Assembly (NCBI RefSeq): GCF_030817475.1
Contig: NZ_JAUSZJ010000002.1
Location: 310,001 to 374,000, forward strand
Direction of reading: 5' to 3'
Origin: Streptomyces sp. V2I9
GTDB lineage: Bacteria; Actinomycetota; Actinomycetes; Streptomycetales; Streptomycetaceae
DNA: 64,000 bases
The position numbers were made by a program, and so were the translations under genes. Below are positions 44,401-52,591 of the stretch, in pieces; position 1 is the first letter of the stretch; each line of letters opens with the position of its first letter. The notes below the pieces were generated by a model. The model made no database searches and was not told the origin of the DNA. It saw nothing but the letters and a program-made list of their open reading frames with translations.

Positions 44401-45905
44401 ACCTGACCACGGCCTGGATCGCGGGCGAACGCCCCGTACTGCATCTTTCCTGGCCGGAGAAGAAGGAGGTCGGGGAGATCGTCTTCGCCGCGGCCGGCGG
44501 TCTGTCCACCCGTCCCGAGCAGGTGCAGATCACCTCCCCGGACGGCACGGCGGTGGCCGCCGTGGACGAGAACGGCATGGCCCGCTTCTCCCCGATCAAG
44601 ACCGACCGGCTGGACATCACGATCTCCCGGCAGGCTCCGCTGACCGTCCACAACCCGGTGGCCGACGACCGGTTGCAGTTGCCGGTCGGTCTCAGCGAGG
44701 TCTACATCCCGGCCCTGGAGGAGTACCGCACGCCGCAGCCGAAGCCGGAGAAGACCTTCACCCTGGCCTGCGGCAAGGGCCCGGTGCTCTCGGTCGGCGG
44801 TACGTTCCTGGAGACCCGCGCCGAGGGGCGGGTGCGGGATCTGACGCAGCGCCGTCCCATCGAGGTGACGCCGTGCACGAAGGACGGCACGGTGGAGCTG
44901 GCCGCCTCGTCCACCACCGTCGAGGCCGGGGACGCGGGTCCGCTCGTCATCACCGACGTCACGCTGGGCAACGGCACGTCCGAGGCCGGGGCGGGCACGT
45001 CCCGGTCGGTGGAGGTCGAGCAGGGCGACGGCGACCGGCGCACGATCTCCGTCGGCGCGGGCGAGGCGTCCTATCTCCAGATCCACGAGAACCACAACAA
45101 GGGCTGGAAGGCCACGCTGGACGGCGAGGAGCTGACGCCGCTGCGGATCGACGGCTGGCAGCAGGCGTTCCTGGTCCCGGAGGGCGAGGGCGGCACGGTC
45201 ACTCTGGAGTACGAGCCGGCCCGGATCTACCAGGTGGGTCTGATCGGTGCGGGGGCGCTGCTCCTGGTGCTGGCGGGGCTCGCCCTCGGGCGGCGGCGGG
45301 GAGCCGATCCGCACCCGGCCGAGGAACAGCCCGTCCCGCCGGGTCCCGGCCTGGTCCTCGGCACGGTGGCGCTCACCCTGGTGGGCGTCGTGATCGCGGG
45401 ACCCCTCGCCCTGGCGGTGCCGGTCCTCGCCGTACTCGCCCATCTCCGGCCGAAGCTGCTCGCGCCGGTCGCGTTCGCGGCGATGGCCGCCGCGGGTGTG
45501 GTCGCGGCGGTGGGAACCGGGGAGACCACGGCGGCGGACGAGGGCGCGTTCAGTGCGACGGCCCAACTCCTGGCGCTGGTCGGCCTGTTCGCCGCCCTGG
45601 TCACGGCCGGGCGTGGACCGCTCGGCAAGCGGGCCGCCGGGGGCCGGGGGGTGGCCTCGCCCGCCGCGACGGGCGAGGATGCCCCCACGGTTCCGGCACA
45701 GGCGGCTGCCTCCGGACGGACGGTCTCCACCGACCCGAAGCGTCCGCAGGGCACCCCGCCGCCCGCTCCGGGCGGCGGGCACGGATACGGGTCCACGACG
45801 GACGCCGGGAACGCGTCGAGGCCGGGCGGCGGACACGCCGGTGACGCGCCGGCGCAGCAGTCCGGCGGCGAGCGGCCGCCGCACCGTCCCGGAGGGAGCG
45901 CCTGA
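41490..45905 (+). CDS. AftD-like alpha-(1->3)-arabinofuranosyltransferase (GT-C, DUF3367)
   Basis: 1471 residues. About 13 membrane helices fill the first 430 residues (LGFWAAVFAAFLAVSPGRMTFDTK with the conserved D at the first outer loop; later YVGYAIPMLPYYGAADLLHVP). A very large outer region follows with F5/8-type C (galactose-binding) features near 730-850 (NAFDGNPETGWAEGSPG, WVRIDFTG) and a second near 960-1060. The end has two or three more membrane helices and a Pro/Gly-rich tail. This is the AftD/DUF3367 layout of mycobacterial arabinan synthesis. Streptomyces has no mycolyl-arabinogalactan, so the product must be another surface glycan. ATG at 41490, start and stop overlap neighbours. 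Confidence 0.85.
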   Translation: MTSAVLPPRSTAPDGADPVPPGSADGPPPPRSRRWLLGFWAAVFAAFLAVSPGRMTFDTKLGVVVDPWRFLGDLGELWHSRAGFGGIADQYVGYAIPMLPYYGAADLLHVPVWLAERLWLSLIVATAFWGALRLAERLRVGAPATRLLGAVAYALWPTYTIVVGSTSAAALPGALLPWVLLPLTDQRLTPRVAAARSALLIPLMGGVNAASTLASLLPVGLYLLSRPGGPRKRALLAWWTPGVILATAWWIVPLLLLGTFGENFMPYVESSYTTTSTMSATEMLRGGGNWVGYLNFGEAWLPAGWTVATATVTILGSALAAALGLAGLARRDLPERRWLVLTVLSVALITLAGYGGALGGLFHGTVQDWLDGWLVPFRNIYKFQTGLALALALGLAHLTAVASVAAAARGGRNAARFRRLAPVVAAVIVLPGLAWPYVNGSILQPGSFQKLPTYWETTGEWLEKNAPEDRALVVPATAHGIYTWGSPIDQPLDVLANSPWGQRDYVPFGTPGNRRAMDAVEQALTTGGEVPGLSAFLNRAGLHHVVVRNDLDPDQLGYVPTTTVKRTLEASGYRRVTGFGPVMTGGRIAADTPVQVEGLYPRQRAVEIYEPPAGTERPGRAGTAPVASTAVVSGGPESLLPLSASGALQGRPAVLAGDAHPGLERPSLYAAGDGLRRADTRFGLVNSNTSYTYTADERNAVDAAQDPDREPRQILPSTGTEHQTTAVLRGAKKVSASSVGNWLFHLPQYDPVNAFDGNPETGWAEGSPGSPENEWVRIDFTGPTDIPGSLQVTPLPSGSVRAAPTVVRVETERGSKDSPLRTDGSAQTVAAPAGQASWLKVTILESQQGRPGLTGAGFTDITIPGVQVTRMLELPSDAPREGADSTVYSLRRGSDPGGLSSVAAEVGLHRQFTPREPGAYQVSASAVPVPGDALDKLLFELTGERERIEVSADSTARLGTNLSPRNLTDGDLTTAWIAGERPVLHLSWPEKKEVGEIVFAAAGGLSTRPEQVQITSPDGTAVAAVDENGMARFSPIKTDRLDITISRQAPLTVHNPVADDRLQLPVGLSEVYIPALEEYRTPQPKPEKTFTLACGKGPVLSVGGTFLETRAEGRVRDLTQRRPIEVTPCTKDGTVELAASSTTVEAGDAGPLVITDVTLGNGTSEAGAGTSRSVEVEQGDGDRRTISVGAGEASYLQIHENHNKGWKATLDGEELTPLRIDGWQQAFLVPEGEGGTVTLEYEPARIYQVGLIGAGALLLVLAGLALGRRRGADPHPAEEQPVPPGPGLVLGTVALTLVGVVIAGPLALAVPVLAVLAHLRPKLLAPVAFAAMAAAGVVAAVGTGETTAADEGAFSATAQLLALVGLFAALVTAGRGPLGKRAAGGRGVASPAATGEDAPTVPAQAAASGRTVSTDPKRPQGTPPPAPGGGHGYGSTTDAGNASRPGGGHAGDAPAQQSGGERPPHRPGGSA

Positions 45906-47233
45906 TGGCGACCACGCAACACCCTCGGGCCCGGGGCGGCGCGCCCCGGCCCGGGGCGCCGGACCGGGTACCGTTCCCGGTCGTCGACGAGGTGGCCCGG
46001 CACTGCGCCCGGGACTCCGAGCCGAACACGGTGCACATCGAGATCCATCTGCCGGGCCCGGTGGACGGGGCGCGGCTACGGGCGGCGTTCGCCGAGGCGC
46101 TCGCCCGGCATCCGCGGGCGCTGATGCGGGAGCGGCCCCGCGGTCCCTTCGCCCGGCGCTACGAGTGGGAGCTGACCGGCAGCGCCGACGTGGAACCGGT
46201 CTCCTTCCCGCCGTCCGCGCCCGGTGCGCTGGACCGGGCGCGGAGGCGGGCGCTGGAGGTGGCCCCGCCGCTGACGGTGTCACCGCCGCTGCGGCTGGAG
46301 GTGGTCCGCGAGCCGGGGAGGGACGGCTGCGTGCTGGTGTTCGCCCTCCACCACACCGCTCTCGACGGCCCGGCGTGCATGCGGCTGGCGGCGACGACCG
46401 CCGAGGTCTACGGCGCGCACCGCGCCCCGGCCGTGCCCGCCCCGGCACGCCCGGCGTCCGAGCCGCCCGCCGGGGAGTCCCCGGCGGCGCCGCTGGCGCG
46501 TCCCGCCCGGATCGCGGCGGGTTCGCCGGGCCCCGGAGCGGCGGCGGGCAACTCCCTGCTGCTCGCCGAACTCCCGGTGCCCCGGCGGGAGTCCGGGGCG
46601 CCGTACACGGTGAACGACCAGCTGATGGTGGCGACCGCGCTGACCGTGGCCGACTGGAACCGGACGCAGGGCGCGCCGGGGGCCGACCGCCGGCCGCTGC
46701 GGATCACCATGCCGGTCGACGACCGGCCCCGCGGGCCCGAGATGCCGATCGGGAACGGCACGCGGCTGGTGGAGGTCGGCTTCGGCGCGGCCGAGCTGCT
46801 GCCCGGCACGGACGTCACCGCCCTGCTGCGGACGACCGCGGAGCGCACGCGGGCACTCAAGGCGGTCCGGCGGCCCCCGCTGGGGCGTTCCGCCTCCCTG
46901 CTGACCACGCCGGTGCTGCCGGTGGCCGCCCGTGCCGCCGCCACCCGCGGGCTGCGGGTGCTGGCGGGGCCATGGACCTCGACGACGCTGCTGAGCAACA
47001 TCGGCCGGCTCCCGTACCCGCTGGACTTCGGGGAGGCGGGGCGGGCCACGGCCGTGTGGTTCTCCGCGCCCGCCCGGATGCCCCGCGGGCTGACCTTCAC
47101 CACCGCGTCCACCGGCGGGCGGCTGCATCTGGCGCTGCGCTGGTCGCGCACCCTGCTGGGGGACGAGGACGGCGTGCGGTTGCGCGAGCTGTTCACCCGG
47201 CACCTGGCCTCGACGTCCTCGGAGACCGCATGA
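45905..47233 (+). CDS. Condensation-domain-like acyltransferase
   Basis: 442 residues. The catalytic signature HHxxxDG is present at 149-155 (FALHHTALDGPA), with the N-terminal strand pattern NTVHIEIHLPGPVDGARLRAAFAEAL of the chloramphenicol-acetyltransferase/condensation fold. A later ITMPVDDRPRGPEMPIGNGT and SNIGRLPYPLDFG match the second half. It has no carrier protein or adenylation domain, so it is not part of an NRPS. It resembles PapA/WcbI-like stand-alone acyltransferases and may acylate a glycan using a CoA or carrier thioester. It overlaps AftD-like stop by 1 base and the next ATG by 4. Confidence 0.85.
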   Translation: MATTQHPRARGGAPRPGAPDRVPFPVVDEVARHCARDSEPNTVHIEIHLPGPVDGARLRAAFAEALARHPRALMRERPRGPFARRYEWELTGSADVEPVSFPPSAPGALDRARRRALEVAPPLTVSPPLRLEVVREPGRDGCVLVFALHHTALDGPACMRLAATTAEVYGAHRAPAVPAPARPASEPPAGESPAAPLARPARIAAGSPGPGAAAGNSLLLAELPVPRRESGAPYTVNDQLMVATALTVADWNRTQGAPGADRRPLRITMPVDDRPRGPEMPIGNGTRLVEVGFGAAELLPGTDVTALLRTTAERTRALKAVRRPPLGRSASLLTTPVLPVAARAAATRGLRVLAGPWTSTTLLSNIGRLPYPLDFGEAGRATAVWFSAPARMPRGLTFTTASTGGRLHLALRWSRTLLGDEDGVRLRELFTRHLASTSSETA

Positions 47234-47955
47234 CCGACACCACCACTCCCCCGCCCGGACTGCGGGACTTCTACGAGAACCCGTCCGTCCCCGTCGCCTC
47301 GGGCGACGGGCGCACCCTGCGGCAGGCCCGGCTGCTGGCCGAGGCGCTGGGTACGCCGGGGCAGGTGATCCTGGACATCGGGTGCGGCGACGGTACGGCG
47401 GCGGCCACGGCGGCCCCGATCCTCGCCGGACACCGGCTGATCGGGGTCGACTGGTCGCAGGACGCGCTGCGCCGGGCCCGGCCCCGGATGGGCGCGGTGG
47501 TACGTGGCGAGCTGGAGCACGGCGGGCTGCCGCTGGCCGGCGGTTGCGCGGACGCGGTGCTGTTCAGCGAGATCCTGGAGCATCTGGTCGACCCGGACCA
47601 GGCGCTGGACGAGCTGCGGCGGGTCCTGCGGCCGGGTGGCCATCTGATGCTGTCCACCCCGAACCTGGCGGCCTGGTACAACCGGGGGCTGCTGCTCGCC
47701 GGGGTGCAGCCGGTGTTCTCGGAGGTCAGTCTGCGCGGGATCCACGGCCGCCCCGGTTCGGAGGTGGTCGGGCATCTGCGGCTGTACACGGCCCGTGCGC
47801 TGCGCTCGTTCCTGAAGGCGTCCGGTTTCACCGACGTGACGATCAAGGGCGCCCCCTTCCACGGGGTGCCGCGTCCGCTGAGGCTGCTGGACCGGGCGGC
47901 GTGCGCGGTGCCGGGCACGGCCTCCATCCTGCTGGCCCACGCGCGGCGGAGGTAG
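47230..47955 (+). CDS. Class I SAM-dependent methyltransferase (second in operon)
   Basis: 241 residues. Motif I VILDIGCGDGTAAATAAPIL (about 45-62), GVDWSQDALRRARPRM, and ADAVLFSEILEHLVDPDQALDELRRVLRPGGHLMLSTPN. The C-terminal part (RLYTARALRSFLKASGFTDVTIKG) is typical of UbiE/methionine-biosynthesis-like and sugar-biosynthesis methyltransferases. It may methylate the same glycan as the first methyltransferase or a different position. The ATG overlaps the acyltransferase stop, and the transporter starts 5 bases after its stop. Confidence 0.88.
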   Translation: MTDTTTPPPGLRDFYENPSVPVASGDGRTLRQARLLAEALGTPGQVILDIGCGDGTAAATAAPILAGHRLIGVDWSQDALRRARPRMGAVVRGELEHGGLPLAGGCADAVLFSEILEHLVDPDQALDELRRVLRPGGHLMLSTPNLAAWYNRGLLLAGVQPVFSEVSLRGIHGRPGSEVVGHLRLYTARALRSFLKASGFTDVTIKGAPFHGVPRPLRLLDRAACAVPGTASILLAHARRR

Positions 47956-47959
47956 CCGC

Positions 47960-48853
47960 ATGTGGTGGGGCGTCGGCGCGGCGCTGGTCGCCAACGCGCT
48001 GTACAGCGTGGGGTTCGTGGTGGAGAAACGGGCGCTGGGGTCACTTCCCGCGCTGTCGGCCGACCGGCCGCTGCACGTGATCCGGGTGCTGGCGACCAGT
48101 CCGCTGTGGATCGTCGGCGCGCTGGCGCTGGCGGCCGGGTTCGGGGCGCAGCTGGTCGTCTACCGGGCGCTGCCGATCGCGGCGGCGCAGGGCATCTTCG
48201 TCTCCGGCCTGGTGCTGCTCCTGCTGCTGTCGTCGGCGGTGCTGGGCGAGGAGTCGACGGGCCGCGAACGCTACGCGCTCGGCGGGGTCCTGGTCGCGCT
48301 GCTGATGGTGGTGGCCTCGGTGCGCGAGGGCGAGGACGTGGTGAGCGGCGGCGCGCCCTGGGCGCTGGTGCTGCTGGTCTGCGTGCCCGCGCTGGCGGCG
48401 GGCGTCTGGCTGTACGTACGGGTGGAGAGCCGGGCGGCCAAGCGGCACCGGGTCCCGACCAGCGGCATCGGGTACGGGGTGGCGGTGGGCCTGCTCTACG
48501 GGGTCAGCTCACTGGCCATCAAGGGCACCTCCAGCCGCCTGACCGGCACCGATCCGGGAGAGGTCGCGCTGTCGCTCCTGGGTTCCCCGTACCCGTACCT
48601 GCTGCTGTTCACCGCGGTGGTCGGCCTCGTCATGTCCCAGACGGCGCTGCAGCGCTGCCGGGCCTCCCTCATCGTGCCGGTGTGCACCACGGTGACCTGC
48701 CTGTTCACCGCGGTCCTCGGGACGCTCGCGTTCGGCGAGTCGCTTCCCGACGATCCGCTGCTGCTGGCGCTGCGGGTGGGCGGAACGGCGCTCGCGCTCT
48801 CCGTCCTGCTGGCCATGCCGCGCCACGACCCGCAGCCCGCCGTCCCCGCCTGA
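47960..48853 (+). CDS. DMT/EamA-like membrane transporter
   Basis: 297 residues, ten predicted membrane segments. Repeated halves of the EamA type: MWWGVGAALVANALYSVGFVVEKRALG, LIVVYRALPIAAAQGIFVSGLVLLLLLS (first half, broken as RALPIAAAQGIF), and IGYGVAVGLLYGVSSLAIKGTSSR, ALQRCRASLIVPVCTTVTCLFTAVLG (second half). It could flip a lipid-linked sugar such as polyprenyl-phosphate-arabinose across the membrane; proteins of this family do this in arabinan synthesis. The location beside an AftD-like gene makes that the leading idea. Confidence 0.85.
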   Translation: MWWGVGAALVANALYSVGFVVEKRALGSLPALSADRPLHVIRVLATSPLWIVGALALAAGFGAQLVVYRALPIAAAQGIFVSGLVLLLLLSSAVLGEESTGRERYALGGVLVALLMVVASVREGEDVVSGGAPWALVLLVCVPALAAGVWLYVRVESRAAKRHRVPTSGIGYGVAVGLLYGVSSLAIKGTSSRLTGTDPGEVALSLLGSPYPYLLLFTAVVGLVMSQTALQRCRASLIVPVCTTVTCLFTAVLGTLAFGESLPDDPLLLALRVGGTALALSVLLAMPRHDPQPAVPA

Positions 48854-48907
48854 CCCCCGACCACCGCCCGCCCGTTCTCCGTTCCCACCGACACCGAGGA
48901 GCTTTCG

Positions 48908-49138
48908 ATGACCCCTGACGACCCCCTGCTCGCCCTGCTGGCCTGTCCGCTCGACAAGGGCCCGCTGTCGCTGCTGCCCGAGGACGAGGGCGAGGGCGAG
49001 GCGCTGTACAACCCCCGGCTGCGGCTGAGCTACCCGATCGTCGACGGCATTCCGCAACTGCTGCCCTCGTCGGGGCGGAAGGTTTCGGCGGACGACCATG
49101 AGCGCCTGCTCACCCGGATCGAGGTCTCGGCCACGTGA
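48908..49138 (+). CDS. Trm112-like small protein (YcaR family)
   Basis: 76 residues. LLACPLDKGPLSLLPED then YNPRLRLSYPIVDGIPQLLPSSGR reproduce the Trm112/YcaR pattern. The normal zinc site has two CxxC pairs; here only one Cys (residue 13, in ACPLDKG) remains, so a canonical zinc knuckle cannot form. In other bacteria Trm112 proteins activate methyltransferases. The neighbouring FkbM methyltransferase gene overlaps its stop (GTGA), which points to an activation partner. ATG at 48908 is preceded by GGAGC. Confidence 0.85.
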   Translation: MTPDDPLLALLACPLDKGPLSLLPEDEGEGEALYNPRLRLSYPIVDGIPQLLPSSGRKVSADDHERLLTRIEVSAT

Positions 49139-49905
49139 CCACGTTCGCCGCGGCGGTGGCGTCCCGGCTCCCCGGGAACCTGGTCGGCTCGGCCGCCGTC
49201 GCCCTGTATCCGCGCTTCGAGCCCGAGCTGCGGCGGCTCGCGGACTTCTGCCCGCCGCACGGGGTCGCTCTCGACATCGGTGGCTGGTACGGGCCCTGGT
49301 CGCGGCGGCTGGCCGCCCGCTGCGAGCGGGTGGTGACCGTCGAGCCGGTGCCGCATCTGGCCGAGTACCTGCGCCGGACCCTGCCGTCGAACGCGCGGGT
49401 GGTCCAGGGCGCGGCGACCGACCGGGAGGGCACGGCGCGGCTGTGGTTCCCGGAAGGGGACCAGGGCGACCGGGGAGTGTCGTCGCTGGCCCGCCGCGAC
49501 ATCCACGCGCACTGCCTGGAGGTGCCGTCGATCACGGTCGACGGGCTCGGGCTGCGCGGGGTCGGCTTCGTGAAGATGGACGTCGACGGGGGCGAGCGGG
49601 CGGCGCTCCTCGGTGCGGCGGAGCTGCTGCACCGGGACCGCCCGGCGCTGCTCGTCGAGCTGGAGAGCCGGCTGGGTCCGATCGCCCCCGTGATCGAGCT
49701 GCTGGCCGACCAGGGGTACGCGGGCTGGCTCCTGACGGGCCGGCGCTGGTTTCGGCTCGACGGGCTCGACCTGGTGGCCCATCAGGCGCGGACCGAGCAC
49801 CTGGTGCACCGGGGCCTGTTGCGCCGGGCGTTCGTCCCGCACCGCGAGCGGTACCTCAACTCGGTGCTCTTCCTGCCGGACGGCCGGACTCCGGGCGCGG
49901 CCTGA
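49135..49905 (+). CDS. FkbM family methyltransferase
   Basis: 256 residues. AdoMet-binding motif VALDIGGWYGPWSRRLAA (about 44-60), EPVPHLAEYLRRTL, then the FkbM-specific VGFVKMDVDGGERAALLGAAELL and PALLVELESR. This family methylates sugar or polyketide hydroxyls. It starts in the Trm112-like stop and is the last gene in the run. Its stop lies inside a perfect 17-bp tandem duplication. The next gene is convergent. No hairpin terminator is obvious. Confidence 0.88.
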   Translation: MTTFAAAVASRLPGNLVGSAAVALYPRFEPELRRLADFCPPHGVALDIGGWYGPWSRRLAARCERVVTVEPVPHLAEYLRRTLPSNARVVQGAATDREGTARLWFPEGDQGDRGVSSLARRDIHAHCLEVPSITVDGLGLRGVGFVKMDVDGGERAALLGAAELLHRDRPALLVELESRLGPIAPVIELLADQGYAGWLLTGRRWFRLDGLDLVAHQARTEHLVHRGLLRRAFVPHRERYLNSVLFLPDGRTPGAA

Positions 49906-49927
49906 CGGCGGGCGCGGCCTGACGGCG
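49894..49927. repeat. 17-bp tandem duplication spanning the FkbM stop
   Basis: The 17 bases at 49894-49910 are repeated exactly at 49911-49927; each copy has the TGA. Compare 2426-2465 and 36813-36858. Confidence 0.9.
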
Positions 49928-49973
49928 TGGGCCCCGGCGGACCCGCGCCTGCCCGGACGCCCCGACTGGCCCG

Positions 49974-51782
49974 TCAGTCCTGCTGTGCCTCCTCGGCGTT
50001 GCGCCAGATCGTCAGATCGACGGTGATGTAGCGGCTGGGATCGTCGTCGCCGGACTTGCCGCGGTAGGTCAGCACGGCGATGTGGCCCGCCTTGCTGAGC
50101 ACACAGACCTGCGAGCCCTGCGTCAGCTGGTCGAGACCGACCTTTTCCGTGAAGCGGGTCTCCTGGCGGCAGACCTCCAGGGAGCCCTTCTGGGAGTTCT
50201 TCAGGACGACGAGCTTCCCGTTGGCGGTGCCCACCTGCTCGTCGCCGAAGACGTTGTCCCGGTAGAAGTAGAAGTCGCCGTCACCGTAGATGACGCCGCT
50301 GCCCGTGTTCTCCTTCGGGCGGGGCGGGTTGTCGGCGAGCATCAGTTCGTAGCTCGCCGTCACGTCGATGCCCTTGTACGAGAGGGGCCGGGGGTCGACC
50401 GGCTTCTTGCGGGCCTGGTCCACCGACCCGTCGCCGCGTGAGCCACTGCCGGAGGACGCGGTGGTGCGGTCGCCCTTGCGGGAGGTGGCGGAATCGTCCG
50501 GCACCAGCGCCCCGATGACGCCGAGGACGACCAGCGCGCCCACGACCGACGCGGCGACGACCAGGCCGGGCCGCTTGCGGGGTGGCGCGGCGGGCGGGAA
50601 CCCTCCGGTCCCGCCCCAGCCCGGCCGGGGGACGCCGGGCTGGGCGAATCCCTGGGGGACGGGCTGGACGAACCCCTGCTGGGGGTGGGGCTGCGGGGTG
50701 GCATGGCCGGGGTGGGTGTTCTGCTGCCAGGGACCGGGCGGCACCGCCCCCGGCGCGACCGGTCCGGTCCGGGTGGGGGCGGCCGCCACGGCGTGACCGG
50801 CCGGGGTGTGCGGGTGGGCCGCCCCCTGGGGCGCCGGGGAGAACTGCGTGGGCGTCGGCGGGGCGGCGGGCTGCGGCGGCGGGGTCGGGGCGGGCGCGGG
50901 GAGCCGGTGCCGTTCGGTGATGGAGCCGGCGACCGCCTGCGGGAGCCAGTCCTCGCCCTGGCGCAACGGTTCGGGCGAGATCTCGTGGCACATCCGGATG
51001 ACGTCGGCCAGCGCGGGGCGGTCGGCGGGGTCGCGGCTGAGGCAGCGGGTGACCAGGGGGCGGAGTTCGGCGGGCAGCCGGCTGAGGTCGGGGTCCTCGT
51101 GCACGATCCGGTAGAGGACGGCGTGCGAGGGACCGTCGCCGAACGCGGGCGCGCCGATCGCGGCGTAGGCGGCGATCTGCCCGAGGGCGAAGACGTCCGT
51201 GGCCGGGGTGACGGTGCCGACAGCCGCCTGTTCCGGCGACATGAACGCCGGGGTGCCGACACTGACGCCGGTGCCGGTCAGGGCGGTCGAGTCTGCGGCG
51301 CGGGCGATGCCGAAGTCGATCACGCGCGGCCCGTCCGAGGCCAGGAGCACGTTCGCCGGCTTCAGGTCGCGGTGGACGATGCCCGCGCCGTGGATGACGG
51401 TGAGCGCCTCGGCCACCCCGACGGTCAGCAACAGCACACTGCGCAGCGGCAGTCCGCCGTGCCGGGCCACCGCGTGCGCGAGCGAGGGGCCCGGCACGTA
51501 GGCGGCGGCCAGCCACGGCTGCGGGCCCTCGGTGTCCGAGTCGATGACCGGTGCGGTGTACAGGCCCTGCACCCGCTGCGCGGACCGCACCTCCTGCTGG
51601 AAGCGCCGCCGGAACTCCGGGTCCCCGCTGAACTCCGGCCGGATCACCTTGATCGCAAGAGGCCGGCCGCCCGGCGGGTCCGGGGCTGGCCACGTCGCAG
51701 GCGTACCGCGGGGCGTGCCGTCGCGCGCGCCCCGGACGGCCGGCCTTGCCGCACCCCGGCGCCGGGTCCATGCTGGTGCCAT
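49974..51782 (-). pseudogene. Membrane Ser/Thr protein kinase lacking its glycine-rich loop
   Basis: Everything from subdomain II onward is present: GGRPLAIKVIRPEFSGD (ATP Lys), HRDLKPANVLL, DFGIARA, GTPAFMSPEQAA, DVFALGQI. A Pro-rich linker, one membrane helix (LVVAASVVGALVVLGVIGAL) and an outer domain of about 130 residues follow. The 40 or so residues that should hold the P-loop (GxGxxG) are absent; upstream of PPGGRPLAIK the sequence does not resemble any kinase. The nearest in-frame ATG (51782) even overlaps the IclR start. So the 5' end and promoter were probably lost in a deletion near 51675-51780. It cannot bind ATP normally. It could still be expressed as a decoy. Confidence 0.75.
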
Positions 51783-52542
51783 GGGTGACCAGGCCGGCCC
51801 CGAGCCGTCGGTGTCCGTGCGGCAGGATCTCCGGTTGCTGGAGGCGGCGGGGGCGCATCCGGGTGGCGCGTCCGTGCGGCGGCTCGCCCGCGAGGCCGGA
51901 CTGCCGGAGGCCACCGGCCGCCGCCTCCTGCACGAGCTGGCGCGGGACGGCTATGTGCGGGAGCTGGAGGACGGCGCGTTCACCCTCCGTACGGGGGATC
52001 CGCGCGATCACGCCGCCGTGGGCGGCCTGGCAGCGGACACGGGGCTCCGCCCCTTGATGTCCTCGCTGCGCGACAGCCTCTCCGCCGCCGTCTATCTCAC
52101 GCTGTACGAGGGGGGCGAGATCCGGGTCCTGGAGATCGTCGACGGGCCGCGAGCTCCTCGGGTGGACCTGCGGGTGGCCTTCCAGGACGCCGGGCACGCC
52201 ACCGCGCTCGGCAAGAGCGTGTTGCGGGAACTGGACGAGGACGCGCGCGCGGGCTTCCTCTCCCGGCATGCTCTGACCGGTCTGACCCCCCGCACGATCA
52301 CGCACCGGGAGGAACTGCTGCACCGGCTCGACGCCGATTCCGCGGGGCCGCTCTCGCTGGACCGGGGGGAGTACGCGCTGGGCACGACGTGCGCGGCGGT
52401 ACCCGTGTACAGCGGAGACCTGGTCGGTTCGATCGGCGTCTCGTTCCGGTCGGACCGGATGTACCGGACCACCGAGGTCAGGGCCCGGCTGCTGGAGACG
52501 GCGCTGCGCGTCACCCGGCGGCTGACGCTTCCGGAGTGCTGA
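51781..52542 (+). CDS. IclR family transcriptional regulator
   Basis: 253 residues. N-terminal winged helix (about 12-75): VRQDLRLLEAAGAHPGGASVRRLAREAGLPEATGRRLLHELARDGYV, broken here as RRLAREAGLPEATGRRLL. Effector domain (80-245) has the IclR signatures ATALGKSVLRELD and GYALGTTC-type (EYALGTTCAAVPVY). It binds small organic acids in relatives. The ATG at 51781 sits 7 bases after CATGCT (a poor TANNNT), suggesting a leaderless or weak promoter. It is the only gene with an intact start near the kinase breakpoint. Its target is unknown. Confidence 0.88.
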   Translation: MGDQAGPEPSVSVRQDLRLLEAAGAHPGGASVRRLAREAGLPEATGRRLLHELARDGYVRELEDGAFTLRTGDPRDHAAVGGLAADTGLRPLMSSLRDSLSAAVYLTLYEGGEIRVLEIVDGPRAPRVDLRVAFQDAGHATALGKSVLRELDEDARAGFLSRHALTGLTPRTITHREELLHRLDADSAGPLSLDRGEYALGTTCAAVPVYSGDLVGSIGVSFRSDRMYRTTEVRARLLETALRVTRRLTLPEC

Positions 52543-52591
52543 CGCCGCCGTCGCGGAAGCCGCAGCGGAAGCCGTCGCGGAAACGGACGGC

